A stretch of DNA of 64,000 nt from Flavobacterium frigidimaris (GCA_900129595.1 FQWG01000004.1:1-64000); one strand, 5' to 3'; counted from the stretch's first letter, positions 26,338 through 35,931 are shown. The notes: generated by a model not told the origin, from the sequence alone. A program made the numbers and translations.

Positions 26338-26880
26338 ATGAGTTTTTTTGATATTATTGTTGCGGCTCTTCTTGCTTTTAGTTTATACAAAGGCATAACA
26401 AACGGGCTCTTTGTAGAAATCGCTTCTTTTATTTCTTTATTGTTGGGAATCTACATTGCTATTAAATTCTCTTCTTTTATGAAGGAACTGATCATGAAAC
26501 ACGTTTCGTGGAATCCGAACACCATACAAATTACCGCTTTTATTCTAACGTTTATTCTGGTTGTAATTGGTGTTTATTTCTTAGCCAAAATCCTTACCGG
26601 AATTGCGGATTTTGCTTTTCTGGGATGGGCCAATAAATTGGGCGGCGGTTTTTTCAGGGTTTTAAAAACGATTCTGATTCTGAGTATATTTATTGCCTTA
26701 TTTGAGAAAATGAACTTCAATGAAACTTTTGCAAAAAAAGAAACTCTCGATAAATACTTTTTTTATAATCCTGTAAAAAAAGTAGCCGCTTTCGTTTATC
26801 CTTCTATCGAAAAATGGTACGATACTTTTAAGGAAGAGCATGTTAAAAGTTCTGAAGAGAAATCAACTGAAAAAGAATAA
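26338..26880 (+). CDS. CvpA-family inner-membrane protein
   Basis: 180 residues with four predicted membrane segments (about 5-22, 27-45, 65-87, 105-122) and a charged cytoplasmic tail ending in SSEEKSTEKE. The N-terminal FDIIVAALLAFSLYKGITNGLFVEI and the central GxxNKLGGGFFRVLKT are CvpA hallmarks. The family is named for colicin V production in E. coli and is linked to envelope homeostasis. Single-gene unit. Confidence 0.88.
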   Translation: MSFFDIIVAALLAFSLYKGITNGLFVEIASFISLLLGIYIAIKFSSFMKELIMKHVSWNPNTIQITAFILTFILVVIGVYFLAKILTGIADFAFLGWANKLGGGFFRVLKTILILSIFIALFEKMNFNETFAKKETLDKYFFYNPVKKVAAFVYPSIEKWYDTFKEEHVKSSEEKSTEKE

Positions 26881-26930
26881 ATATTATTTCAAAAAGAAAG
26901 TCTCAGCGGGACAATATATTTATAAAATAT

Positions 26931-27000
26931 GGAGCTCCGATGGAGCTTCATTGACCTATCTACAATTATTTGCTATAAACATACCGCTCCGATGGAGCTT
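26931..27000. repeat. REP-like palindrome pair (GCTCCGATGGAGC family)
   Basis: Two perfect copies of GCTCCGATGGAGC at 26934-26946 and 26986-26998, with TGCTATAAACATACC before the second. Same family as 3556-3622. Confidence 0.7.
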
Positions 27001-27010
27001 AAAAACAATA

Positions 27011-27042
27011 AACCCTACAGGTTTTAAAAACCTGCAGGGTTT
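27011..27042. terminator. Hairpin AACCCTACAGG / CCTGCAGGGTT between converging genes
   Basis: Stem of about 13 bp around TTTTAAAAA. Related hairpins are at 29625-29659, 35996-36024 and (half) 56712-56741, so it is also a dispersed repeat. Here it lies between the converging cvpA and GH95 genes. Confidence 0.6.
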
Positions 27043-27067
27043 GGCAAAAATTACGTTTAGCACTATT

Positions 27068-29473
27068 TTACCAGTTTATTTCTAGTTTTTCACCTTTTTT
27101 CAAGGTGATATTTTGTTTTTTATCTCCACTTCTTAAAACGGTTTTCCCTCCTGTTTTTGAAAAAACTGTGACTTTCTTTAAGACTTTATTCTCCCAATTC
27201 ATTTCGATTTCAAATCCGCCACGGGCACAAATTCCTTTTACAGAACCGGTTTCCCAGGCATCCGCTAAAGCGGGTAATAATCTGATTTCGTTTTCGTCTG
27301 ATTGTACTAACATTTCGGCAACGGCTGCAGCTCCGCCAAAATTTCCGTCGATTTGAAATGGCGGATGTGCGTCGAATAAATTCGGGTAGGTTCCTCCTCC
27401 TCTCCTTGGTTTATCGGTTTTCTTTCCGTCGGGATCTACGTAACGCAATAATTCGCGGAACATTTTATAGGCGCGGTTTCCGTCCCAAAGTCTTGCCCAA
27501 AGATTGATTCTCCAGCCTTTTGACCAGCCTGTGGTTTCATCGCCTTTTATTTCTAATGTCTTTTTTGAAGCTGCCGCTAAATCAGGAGTTTTCTCCGGCG
27601 TGATATGATCACCGGGAAAAAGTCCGAATAGTTGTGATTGATGACGGTGTTTTGGATCTTCGTCATTCCAGTCAAAATACCATTCCTGAAGATTTCCTTT
27701 TTTACCTATTTGATACGGATGAAATTTAGAAAGTGCTGCTTCTAACTTTGCCCTGAAATCGGCATCCGTATTTAAGACTTTTGAGGCTTTTATCGTTTTA
27801 TCGAAACATTCTCTGATCATGGCTAAATCTGCTGTTCCTCCGTACATTGTCGCACCAATAAAACCGTCTGGTGCCACGTATTTATTTTCCGGGGAAGTAG
27901 ATGGTGATGTAATTAGATTTCCGTTTTTATCAGTAATCATCCAGCCTAAAAAGAATTGTGCTGCACCTTTCATAATCGGATAACCTTCATTTTTCAGGTA
28001 ACTTTTATCCTGCGTAAAAACATAATGTTCCCAAATGTGGGTGCTTAACCAGGCGCCTGCCAATGGCCAGCACGCCCAACTTGGATCTTCTTTTCCAAAT
28101 TGTCCCACGGGATTTGTCATTGCCCAAATATCTGAATTATGCGCTGCAGCCCAGCCTTCGTTTACGCCATAAAAAGTCTTTGCCGTCACTTTTCCGGTTA
28201 CCGTAAGATTTTTGATAAAACTTAAAAGCGGCATATGCAATTCTGAAAGATTGGTGTTTTCTGCCAGCCAGTAATTCTCTTCGAGATTAATGTTCATGGT
28301 GTAATTACTGCTCCATGGCGGGTTCAAATGCGGATTCCAAATACCTTGTAAATTCGCAGGAACGCCCAAAGTTCTGGAACTGCTAATTAGCAGATAACGT
28401 CCGTAATTGAAATACAGGATTTCGAGGTTTTTATCTTCTTTTCCGTCCGCGTAACGCAATAAACGTTGGTCTGTTGGCACATCCGGAGCGGTTGTTTTGC
28501 CTAAATCTAACGTAACACGGTTGTAATATTTTTGATAATCGGCAACGTGTGCTTCTTTTAACTGATCGAATGTTTTTGCAACTGATTTATTGAGGTTTTG
28601 CAATGCAATGGACACATCATCTAATCCCTCAGTTGACGGATTTTTGTTAAAACCATTAAAACTTGTCGCCACTGATATATAAATATAAGCTTCAGTAGCA
28701 TCTTTTAACGTTAAAGTAGCATTGGAACTTGTAATCTTCCCGTCTGTTTTTTTGATTTGAATTAAAGTTGTAAATCTTGTTCCTCTTTCATTTACTTCTT
28801 TATATTTTGGTAAAACCGAATATCCGGCATTTTCATGAATTGGAGCAGATCCTTTCATCACCAGAACATTATTTCGTACTTCGGCATTTGATTTCAGCAA
28901 ACTCCTTAAATTAATATCAAAATTTAAAGCTCCTTTTTCACTGCTTGTCAATTTGATTACCATGATTTGATCGGGTGCCGAAACAAAATATTCACGGGTA
29001 AATTTTATACCGTTCATTTCATAACTCACTTTTGATACTGCATTCGAAATATCGAGTTCGCGATAATAATTGACTGCTTTTCCTTTCTCGGAATTATTGA
29101 TTTCTACTGTTCCTAAAGGCGCATACGACTCTGAGTTTTTGCCTTGGATTTTTTTGTTTAATTCGTCGGCTAGTTTATAGTTTTCGTTTTTGAGTGCTTC
29201 GCGAATAGCCGGAATGTTTTTGTAGGCTTCGGGATTCATATTGGCATTTACGGGTTCACCTGACCAAAGCGTAATGTCGTTGAGATAAATTTTATCTGAA
29301 TTTGCTCCGCCAAAAACAGTTGCACCCATTTTTCCGTTTCCTAAAACCAGGCTTTCTTCAAAAAATTCTGCTGGCTGATTGTACCATAAAACATGAGAAG
29401 ATTGCGCATTCATATTGATGCACAAAGAGGTAAATAGTAAAGTGAGAAATGTTTTTATGAGGTTTGATTTCAT
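27068..29473 (-). CDS. GH95 alpha-L-fucosidase/galactosidase
   Basis: 801 residues with a Sec signal peptide (to about NAQ-SS), so periplasmic. The whole chain fits GH95: N-terminal LWYNQPAEFFEESLVLGNGKMGATVFGG, central SNYTMNINLEENYWLAE (catalytic Asn region), SPSTSPENKY (general acid Glu region) and C-terminal HPPFQIDGNFGGAAAVAEML. GH95 enzymes invert alpha-1,2-L-fucosyl or alpha-L-galactosyl ends, which occur on xyloglucan side chains. It is the last gene of the PUL. Fucose against galactose specificity cannot be read here. Confidence 0.92.
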   Translation of the reverse strand: MKSNLIKTFLTLLFTSLCINMNAQSSHVLWYNQPAEFFEESLVLGNGKMGATVFGGANSDKIYLNDITLWSGEPVNANMNPEAYKNIPAIREALKNENYKLADELNKKIQGKNSESYAPLGTVEINNSEKGKAVNYYRELDISNAVSKVSYEMNGIKFTREYFVSAPDQIMVIKLTSSEKGALNFDINLRSLLKSNAEVRNNVLVMKGSAPIHENAGYSVLPKYKEVNERGTRFTTLIQIKKTDGKITSSNATLTLKDATEAYIYISVATSFNGFNKNPSTEGLDDVSIALQNLNKSVAKTFDQLKEAHVADYQKYYNRVTLDLGKTTAPDVPTDQRLLRYADGKEDKNLEILYFNYGRYLLISSSRTLGVPANLQGIWNPHLNPPWSSNYTMNINLEENYWLAENTNLSELHMPLLSFIKNLTVTGKVTAKTFYGVNEGWAAAHNSDIWAMTNPVGQFGKEDPSWACWPLAGAWLSTHIWEHYVFTQDKSYLKNEGYPIMKGAAQFFLGWMITDKNGNLITSPSTSPENKYVAPDGFIGATMYGGTADLAMIRECFDKTIKASKVLNTDADFRAKLEAALSKFHPYQIGKKGNLQEWYFDWNDEDPKHRHQSQLFGLFPGDHITPEKTPDLAAASKKTLEIKGDETTGWSKGWRINLWARLWDGNRAYKMFRELLRYVDPDGKKTDKPRRGGGTYPNLFDAHPPFQIDGNFGGAAAVAEMLVQSDENEIRLLPALADAWETGSVKGICARGGFEIEMNWENKVLKKVTVFSKTGGKTVLRSGDKKQNITLKKGEKLEINW

Positions 29474-29509
29474 GTATTCTTTTTTGATTTTGAATTTCGT
29501 TTAAATATA

Positions 29510-29602
29510 TGCCGTTCCTATGGAACTCTCTTTACGTTCCTGGTTTTTTTTATCAACGGATTAACATCCGTTGCTACAAATATGTCGTTCCTCCGGAACT
29601 TT
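29510..29602. repeat. Diverged REP-like palindromes (GTTCC..GGAAC form)
   Basis: GTTCCTATGGAAC (29514-29526), a CAACGGATtaacATCCGTTG hairpin and GTTCCTCCGGAAC (29587-29599). Same architecture as the GCTCCGATGGAGC pairs elsewhere in the window. Confidence 0.6.
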
Positions 29603-29624
29603 GATGACCTGTGTTTTTACTTGC

Positions 29625-29659
29625 ATATCCTAACAGGTTGAAAAAACCTGTTAGGATAT
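29625..29659. repeat. Hairpin of the ACAGGTT/AACCTGT family
   Basis: Perfect stem ATATCCTAACAGGTT / AACCTGTTAGGATAT with a short A-rich loop. It may terminate or process the mRNA between the esterase and GH95 genes. Confidence 0.6.
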
Positions 29660-29670
29660 TGAAACCCAAT

Positions 29671-29800
29671 GTGTGTGCGTGAGGGATAGAGCTAAGCTAC
29701 CGCAGTAGCAGTGAAAGCCCGACCTTATTTGCGAAAGGCGCACATAAGCGGTTTGTTAAGTAGCGCCTTTTGTAAATACGGTCACGCCCAAATGTCACAC
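29671..29800. ncRNA. Candidate structured intergenic element
   Basis: A GC-richer patch between two PUL genes with nested pairing: a 21-bp inner stem with three mismatches (29721-29741 with 29763-29783), a small hairpin GCTACcgcaGTAGC at 29695-29708, and closing stems GCGTG/CACGC and GTGTG/CACAC at the ends. Base composition and structure differ from the flanks. It could be a small RNA, a mobile non-coding repeat or an RNA-processing site; I do not recognise a named family. Confidence 0.45.
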
Positions 29801-29807
29801 AAAAATA

Positions 29808-31763
29808 TTATTTACTAACCTTATAGATTTCATTTGCCGTAATCATTTCCCAATTATCGGTTCTGAAAGGCGATGCCGGAAACTTTTCTTTGTTGAAAAG
29901 ATTGATTTCGGTATCATCGTCTGCCCAACCGTAATGAATGGCAACGGGATTTTTTACTTCGTCGCTTGAAACGATAACTTTATTGTTCTTGATTATCGCT
30001 TTCGCGGAATGAAAAACTTTGTCGGCTCCGGCAATTTCGAATCCTTTTACGTTTTCTGAATGATCAGAAGTGGATAATCCGCTTCCGAGATTGTCGAAAG
30101 TAAGGATTATTTCGTTTCCTTTTATTTCCTGAGATTTAAAAGTTGGTCCGCTACAGATTTGTTTTTTGCCGTAAACGTTATTTAGCGCAATTGCAGCCAA
30201 ACGCAACCCTACGTCTTGTTTATTCGTTGGGTGAATGTCTTTTGCGTTACCAATATCAGTGGTGACAACCATTCCGGTATTTTTTAACTTTAAAGTTTCG
30301 AGCTGTGCTTCGCGAAGTTCTGCCCAACGGCTTCCTACTTTACTGTTTCCGTTGAACTCGTTGAAGGTTGATAATTGTACGAAGTAGAAAGGGAAATCGC
30401 CTTGATTCCATTTTGTACGCCAATCGTTGATCATTAACGGAAATGCTTTTTTGTATTGTTTTGCACGCCATACATTGGCTTCGCCCTGATACCATAAAAC
30501 GCCCTGAAACACATACGGAATCAACGGATTTACCATCGCATTGTATAATAACGATGGATAACTGTTGGGTGAAACGGCTATTTTTACCTGTACAACATTG
30601 AATTTCCAAAGTCCTTCAAGCGGTAAATTGCTGTCTTTGAACTGAATTTTTAGATCGGCAGAATCGCCGTAAATTCCGCCACCGCCAGAGTAATCAGCAA
30701 TTCTTAATGCGATTACGTTTTTACCTTCTTTAAGAACACCTGGTGGAATTTTATAAACTCGTAGTGTTTCCCAAATTTTATTTGTTCCAACTTCAACTCC
30801 GTTTACGTAGGTAATGTCTTCATCGTCTACTTTTGAGAGATGCAAAACGGCTTCACTTTTAGCTTGTTCAGCCGTTAAAGTAATTGTTTTACGCATCCAG
30901 ACCACGCCATCGATATTGCCTATTTGTTGGTTTTCCCAAAGGGAAGGTACTTTTATTTCGGGCCAGTTTTTATCATTAAAATCAAATGTTTTAAACTGAT
31001 CTTCATTTTTCATAGAAACATCAAAACCCTGAACTTTTTTTACATTATCCAGAACGGACTTTTTATACACTTCAAAAACAGCATCCATATCCACCTGAGG
31101 AACATCGGCAATCATGGTTTTGAATTCGCTGCTTTTTTCAAAAGCTTCACGGCTTGTCCAGGTTTCTACGTTTGTTCCGCCCCAGGAAGTATTGATGATT
31201 CCGATTGGGATTTTTAATTCGGTATATAGTTTCTTAGCGAAAAAGAATCCTGCTGCTGTAAAATCACGAATATTTTCTTTGTTGGCAACCAACCATTTTC
31301 CGGCTTTTAAATCTTCTTTCGGAGTCCCGCTGAGATCCTGTGCAACTCCAAAATGACGAATCATAGGATAATTTGAATCGGCCATTTCTTTTTCGGCATT
31401 CATGGTTTTATACATCTGGAATTCCATGTTCGATTGTCCGCTGCAAATCCAGACTTCGCCAACCAAAATATCTTTGATGGTGAGTTTGTTTTTTCCTGTA
31501 ATGGATAACTCAAAAGGTCCACCGGCTTTTTCGGCAGACAGTTTTATCATCCATTTTCCGTCTTTATCAGCTTGCGTAGTTTTTATTTGTTTGTTGAAAT
31601 GAACCTCAACTTTTTCATTTGGTTCTGCCCAACCCCAAACCGGAATTTCTTTGTTGCGCTGCAAAACCATTCCGTCAGAAAATAATAAAGGCATTCTAAC
31701 ATTGGCATTGGCCAAAATGCTGCACATTATAAAAAGAAAGATGATGCTTTTATTCATTGTCAT
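29808..31763 (-). CDS. Sialate-O-acetylesterase-like SGNH esterase
   Basis: 651 residues from the ATG at 31763; an ATG at 31778 lies inside an inverted-repeat arm and one at 31757 is also possible. The signal peptide ends near ANA-NV. An N-terminal sandwich domain (PLLFSDGMVLQRNKEIPVWGWA) leads to the SGNH nucleophile SGQSNMEF (near residue 110), with a GH2-like carbohydrate-binding insert (about 255-390) and the catalytic Asp-His in DIHPTNKQD near 545. Relatives remove O-acetyl groups from sugars; in this PUL acetyl groups on xyloglucan are the likely target. The name comes from sialic acid homologues, and sialate as substrate is unlikely here. Confidence 0.88.
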   Translation of the reverse strand: MTMNKSIIFLFIMCSILANANVRMPLLFSDGMVLQRNKEIPVWGWAEPNEKVEVHFNKQIKTTQADKDGKWMIKLSAEKAGGPFELSITGKNKLTIKDILVGEVWICSGQSNMEFQMYKTMNAEKEMADSNYPMIRHFGVAQDLSGTPKEDLKAGKWLVANKENIRDFTAAGFFFAKKLYTELKIPIGIINTSWGGTNVETWTSREAFEKSSEFKTMIADVPQVDMDAVFEVYKKSVLDNVKKVQGFDVSMKNEDQFKTFDFNDKNWPEIKVPSLWENQQIGNIDGVVWMRKTITLTAEQAKSEAVLHLSKVDDEDITYVNGVEVGTNKIWETLRVYKIPPGVLKEGKNVIALRIADYSGGGGIYGDSADLKIQFKDSNLPLEGLWKFNVVQVKIAVSPNSYPSLLYNAMVNPLIPYVFQGVLWYQGEANVWRAKQYKKAFPLMINDWRTKWNQGDFPFYFVQLSTFNEFNGNSKVGSRWAELREAQLETLKLKNTGMVVTTDIGNAKDIHPTNKQDVGLRLAAIALNNVYGKKQICSGPTFKSQEIKGNEIILTFDNLGSGLSTSDHSENVKGFEIAGADKVFHSAKAIIKNNKVIVSSDEVKNPVAIHYGWADDDTEINLFNKEKFPASPFRTDNWEMITANEIYKVSK

Positions 31764-31774
31764 TATTTTTTTAA

Positions 31775-31848
31775 CCATATAAGTGATATAAGAAAATTTA
31801 AGTTTTAGATGCGGCTTGTGCTTGTGTTTTCTTATATCACTTATATGG
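31775..31848. repeat. Perfect 22-bp inverted repeat between esterase and GH5 genes
   Basis: Arms at 31775-31796 and 31827-31848 (CCATATAAGTGATATAAG... and its exact complement) with a 30-base loop. It reads the same on both strands, has no T run, and includes the first in-frame ATG of the esterase. Confidence 0.75.
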
Positions 31849-31862
31849 TGAATTCATTATTT

Positions 31863-33374
31863 TTATTGTAATCCTTCAATCATTGCATTTAGCGCCTGAG
31901 TGTCAGAAACCGTATTGTTAGCTCTATTAATGATTCCGAAACTGTTATCGCCAAGACTTCCTTCGTCCCAATAGAATGGCAATAAACCATTTGCTTTAGC
32001 TGTTTTTACAACCGTTTTTAAATAATAAGCTCTTGATTTTAAATGTAAAGTTAAGGCATCGCCGGTTAAAGTAGTTCGGCGAATGGCGCCAAACTCTCCT
32101 AACAAAACAGGAATTCCTTTATCGACAAATTGTGTTTTCATTAATTTAAAGTATTTCTCTAAATCTGCTTCTTCACCCCAAGTTACATTTCGATCTGTAT
32201 CTGTTGTCGAGTGATAACCTGTTCCCCAATAATAGAACATTTTTCCCCAGGATTCGTCTTTGGTTAATCCGGCGAAATTCCATGGTGTATAATAATGTAC
32301 TTCGACCATCATGCGATTTGCTGCTGCATCTGTTGGCAAAGTCAACATTAGTTTATTTGTTTTTTCTATGTCTGTTGTTGGTCCCTGGACTACTAATGTA
32401 CGGTATGCATTTTTACCTCCGGTGGAACGAACTGCATCGATAAAAGTTTGGTGATAAGATGTTAAAACTGCCATTTGTGCCGCATCTTCAACAGCCGGTT
32501 CATTGGCACTGGCAAAAAGCAAGTGTTCATCGAATCCGCGTAAGTGTGTTGCGATTTGTTCCCAGAAAGCTTTTTGCTTGGCATTATTTTCTTCTTTTTT
32601 GGCTTCGGTGATATTGTTTTCTAACCAGCCACCATCCCAGTGAATGTTTACTACCACATACATATTATTGTCTACACAATATTGCACGACTTCTTTTACT
32701 CGGTCTAACCATTCGGTTCTGATTTGAGCCGTTGCGGTATTGGCTAAATATTGATTCCATGAACATGGAATTCGAATAGCATTGAAACCGCTTGCTTTGA
32801 CAGCATCGATTAACGCTTTTGTTACTTTTGGATTTCCCCAGGCGGTTTCTCCGTTAGTAGCTTCTAAAGTGTTGCCAATATTCCATCCTAACTTAATTTT
32901 TGCTGCTAATTGAACCGCTGTGCTGCTCATTCCCGAAGCATCAGCCGCAATAGGATTTGTGTTGTAACTTGGGTATAAACCGGCAACAGGATTTCCTGCT
33001 GCTTGCGAAACTGCGATCTGAACCGGTGCAGCTTCGCCTGAACTTACTGTAATAGTTGCTGTTCTTGCGTTAGTTGTTTGGTTTTCTAAGGCTGTTATTT
33101 TTACAATAACTGTCCCGGTAACTCCTGCCGACTGGCTCAGTTGTATCCAGTTGGTATCAGAACTTGCAATTGTCCAGGTCTGAACATTGGTGTTGATTTT
33201 AAAAATAGCATCGCTGCCTTTGCCAACAAAATCAATTTTATTGGTATCTACAGTCAGCGTTTTTTCTACAGGCGCCGGATTTACCGCATCTTTGTCTGAA
33301 CTACACGCCCAGATAGTCAAAAATGACAAACATAAAATGGCACTAAACAGGTAACTCTTTACAGTATTTTTCAT
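31863..33374 (-). CDS. BACON-GH5 endo-glucanase, probable endo-xyloglucanase
   Basis: 503 residues. Lipoprotein leader to Cys24 (TIWAC-SSDKD), so probably surface anchored. Residues about 40-130 form a BACON domain (TWTIASSDTNWIQLSQSAG ... ATITVSSGEAAPVQIAVSQ). The GH5 domain (about 150-500) has LGWNIGNTLEA, FNAIRIPCSWN, the acid/base Glu in SANEPA and the nucleophile Glu in LLGEFGA. BACON-GH5 subfamily 4 enzymes, such as the B. ovatus xyloglucanase, start xyloglucan breakdown at the cell surface. The enzyme set around it supports that reading. A cellulase or mannanase role is less likely. Confidence 0.9.
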   Translation of the reverse strand: MKNTVKSYLFSAILCLSFLTIWACSSDKDAVNPAPVEKTLTVDTNKIDFVGKGSDAIFKINTNVQTWTIASSDTNWIQLSQSAGVTGTVIVKITALENQTTNARTATITVSSGEAAPVQIAVSQAAGNPVAGLYPSYNTNPIAADASGMSSTAVQLAAKIKLGWNIGNTLEATNGETAWGNPKVTKALIDAVKASGFNAIRIPCSWNQYLANTATAQIRTEWLDRVKEVVQYCVDNNMYVVVNIHWDGGWLENNITEAKKEENNAKQKAFWEQIATHLRGFDEHLLFASANEPAVEDAAQMAVLTSYHQTFIDAVRSTGGKNAYRTLVVQGPTTDIEKTNKLMLTLPTDAAANRMMVEVHYYTPWNFAGLTKDESWGKMFYYWGTGYHSTTDTDRNVTWGEEADLEKYFKLMKTQFVDKGIPVLLGEFGAIRRTTLTGDALTLHLKSRAYYLKTVVKTAKANGLLPFYWDEGSLGDNSFGIINRANNTVSDTQALNAMIEGLQ

Positions 33375-33693
33375 TTGGTTTGGTTGGTTTAATAGTTAGT
33401 TTTAAGTTTTATTCACGCAAAATCCTTTTTATTTATTAAAATAACCGTTGGTGTAATGCATAAAATTTAATTAAACACATAGAAACATAGATACTATGAT
33501 TCTGAAAAAAAGAAATCAAAAAGAAACTAGTTTCTACACATAGTCCCGATAGCTATCGGGATGTGTTAATGCAAGTGAAACGCCTTTTTGAGTTCAATAA
33601 ATTCTATGTTTCTATGTGTTAAAAATAATTACACTCCTACAGGTTAAAATAATGCTCTTTAATAAAAATTAAAGAGCATTACAGTTTCAAACT
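33375..33693. other. Gene-free gap holding one dispersed element
   Basis: About 320 bases between the GH5 and GH3 genes, mostly the element listed at 33473-33623. The rest shows no promoter match or coding frame. Confidence 0.6.
33473..33623. repeat. MITE-like element, copy B
   Basis: About 151 bp bounded by AACACATAGAAACATAG and its inverted copy CTATGTTTCTATGTGTT. The interior holds GAAACTAGTTTC, a CCCGATAGCTATCGGG palindrome and GTGAAACGCCT. It matches 38160-38312 in reverse orientation, and 40876-41011. Confidence 0.8.
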
Positions 33694-35931
33694 TTATTTG
33701 ATTGTTACAACAACTTCTTTTTTGATATCTCTGGAAGAGTTTCCTAATTTCAACGTATATTTTCCAGGCTCAACAGTCCATTTTTTAGCGGTTACATCGT
33801 AATACGCCAATTCTTTTACCGGAACTTTAATGGTTACTGTAGCTGAGCTTCCTGCTTTTACCCATGTTTTCTGAAAACCTTTTAATTCCTGTGCTGCACG
33901 TGTTATTTTCGAATCTGATTTTGAAGTATATAACTGAACTACTTCTTTTCCATCTACTTTTCCTGTGTTTTTTACGTCTACAGAAACTGTGATTGTTTCG
34001 TTTTCTGCATACGAAGTTTTGTCTGTTTTTGCAGTATCGAAAGCAAAAGTGGTGTACGACAATCCAAATCCGAAAGGATATAATGGCGCGATATTTTTAG
34101 TATCAAACCAACGGTATCCTACTAAAATTCCTTCGGCATAGTTTACTGTTTTTCCTCCAGGGAAACTGTTTGTTGCGTGTGCCGGAGAATCCATAATTTG
34201 TTTCGGCATTGTCCATGGTAATTTTCCTGATGGATTTACTTTTCCTAAAATCACATCTGCCAATGCATTTCCGCCTTCTGAACCATTAAACCAACTCCAA
34301 ACTAATGCTGATGTTTTTTTGCTTACGGCATCAATATTAAACGGAGCTCCCGCAATCATCACTACAATAGTTCTTGGATTTACGGCCAATACTTTCTGAA
34401 TTAATTCTTCCTGACCAAATGGTAATTTTAAGTTTCTACGATCTGAAGCCTCTGTTTCGTAATCACGGTTTGAACCTGCAAATATGATGGCAACATCTGA
34501 TTTTTTAGCAGTTTCTATCGCTTCCTGCAATTTAGCCGGATCTAACTGATCGATTGTTACCGGGCCGTTTGAGGTTATGTTTCCTAAATTTCCTTTGTTT
34601 TTCTCATCGTAACGCTCTAAATATCCTTCAGCATAATTGATTTTTATTGATGACGGCAATCTGTTTTTTAAACCTTCAAGCGGTGTAACTTCTCTTTTTG
34701 TTTTTACACCAGCGCCAAATCCTCCAAGGGCATTTTTCTTGGTTGCATTGTTTCCAATTACAGCAATAGATTTTACTCCGTCTAATTTTAATGGCAATGC
34801 GTTATTTTCATTTTTCAATAAAACGATGTCTTCCGCAGCAATTTTATAAGCATCCTGATAATGTGCTTCGGTGGCGATGCTTCCTTTTACACGGTCTTTT
34901 CCGCCCATCGCTTTTACCTGAAATAAAGTGCGCAGGATTCTTTTTACGTGAATATCAATTTCTGCTTCTGAAATTTCTTTGTTTTTAGCGGCAGCAATTA
35001 ATTTATCGGCAAGGAAAAACTCATTGAAAGGTTTTGGAGTTCCCATTTCAATGTCTAATCCATTTTTTAAAGATTTTACAGTAGAATGTACTGCAGCCCA
35101 ATCTGAAACTACAACGCCTTTGAATCCCCATTCGTCACGAAGGATTTTATTTAGCATATAATCATTCTCACACAAATATTCTCCTCTAAATTTATTATAA
35201 GCCCCCATCACACTATAGGCATGAGCTTCTTTTATCGAAGCTTCGAATGCCGGAAGGTAAATTTCACGAAGTGTACGTTCGTCAATTTGTACATCGACAA
35301 AATCACGATTGGTTTCCTGATTGTTGGCTGCAAAATGTTTTACACAAGCCATCACATCATTGTCCTGTAAACCAACAATTAATGGCACTGCAATTTTTTT
35401 ATTCAAAAACGGATCTTCAGACATATATTCATACGTTCTTCCTCCAAGTGGTGTTCTCACAATATTTATGGCTGGCGACAGCAACATGTCTTTGTCTCTG
35501 GCGCGTAATTCCTGCCCGACACTGTTTCCAAAAGTATACGCCATTTCAGCATTCCATGTTGCGGCTAAACCTCCGCCTGCGGGATAATAAGTAGCAAAAT
35601 CATCTTTTAATCCTGCCGGAGCCCAGTTGTCACGCGAAATTTCTTCACGAACTCCTAAAGGTCCATCGGCCATTTTAAGTTCAGGAATTCCCAAACGTTT
35701 TACGCCTCCGCTAGTAAACATGCTGTTACCGTGCAGCATTCCTATTTTTTCCTCAAGCGTCATTTGAGCAACCAACTTGTCGATTTCGGCATCAAATTGG
35801 GATCCTATTTCTTTGCCTTTGTACTCTTTTGCTTCGCCTGAATCAGAAACTGATTTTTGAGTTTCATTTTTACACGACGTAAATATTGCAAAAGCCAATG
35901 CCGCTGACAGGTATATGATTTTGTTTTTCAT
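33694..35931 (-). CDS. GH3 beta-glucosidase
   Basis: 745 residues with a lipoprotein leader to Cys20 (FAIFTSC-KNE). The chain follows GH3 order: TIM-barrel domain with KHFAANNQE (near 200), nucleophile Asp in GVVVSDWAAVHS (near 280), an alpha/beta domain with IFAGSNRDYETEASDR and a C-terminal fibronectin-III-like domain (about 640-745). It would split gluco-oligosaccharides left after the side chains are removed from xyloglucan. A beta-xylosidase activity is possible in this family. Confidence 0.92.
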   Translation of the reverse strand: MKNKIIYLSAALAFAIFTSCKNETQKSVSDSGEAKEYKGKEIGSQFDAEIDKLVAQMTLEEKIGMLHGNSMFTSGGVKRLGIPELKMADGPLGVREEISRDNWAPAGLKDDFATYYPAGGGLAATWNAEMAYTFGNSVGQELRARDKDMLLSPAINIVRTPLGGRTYEYMSEDPFLNKKIAVPLIVGLQDNDVMACVKHFAANNQETNRDFVDVQIDERTLREIYLPAFEASIKEAHAYSVMGAYNKFRGEYLCENDYMLNKILRDEWGFKGVVVSDWAAVHSTVKSLKNGLDIEMGTPKPFNEFFLADKLIAAAKNKEISEAEIDIHVKRILRTLFQVKAMGGKDRVKGSIATEAHYQDAYKIAAEDIVLLKNENNALPLKLDGVKSIAVIGNNATKKNALGGFGAGVKTKREVTPLEGLKNRLPSSIKINYAEGYLERYDEKNKGNLGNITSNGPVTIDQLDPAKLQEAIETAKKSDVAIIFAGSNRDYETEASDRRNLKLPFGQEELIQKVLAVNPRTIVVMIAGAPFNIDAVSKKTSALVWSWFNGSEGGNALADVILGKVNPSGKLPWTMPKQIMDSPAHATNSFPGGKTVNYAEGILVGYRWFDTKNIAPLYPFGFGLSYTTFAFDTAKTDKTSYAENETITVSVDVKNTGKVDGKEVVQLYTSKSDSKITRAAQELKGFQKTWVKAGSSATVTIKVPVKELAYYDVTAKKWTVEPGKYTLKLGNSSRDIKKEVVVTIK

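Noticed and set aside
29808..31763. Sialic-acid catabolism gene
   Set aside because: No sialidase, NanA-type lyase or other sialate gene is near; the locus is a plant-glycan PUL.
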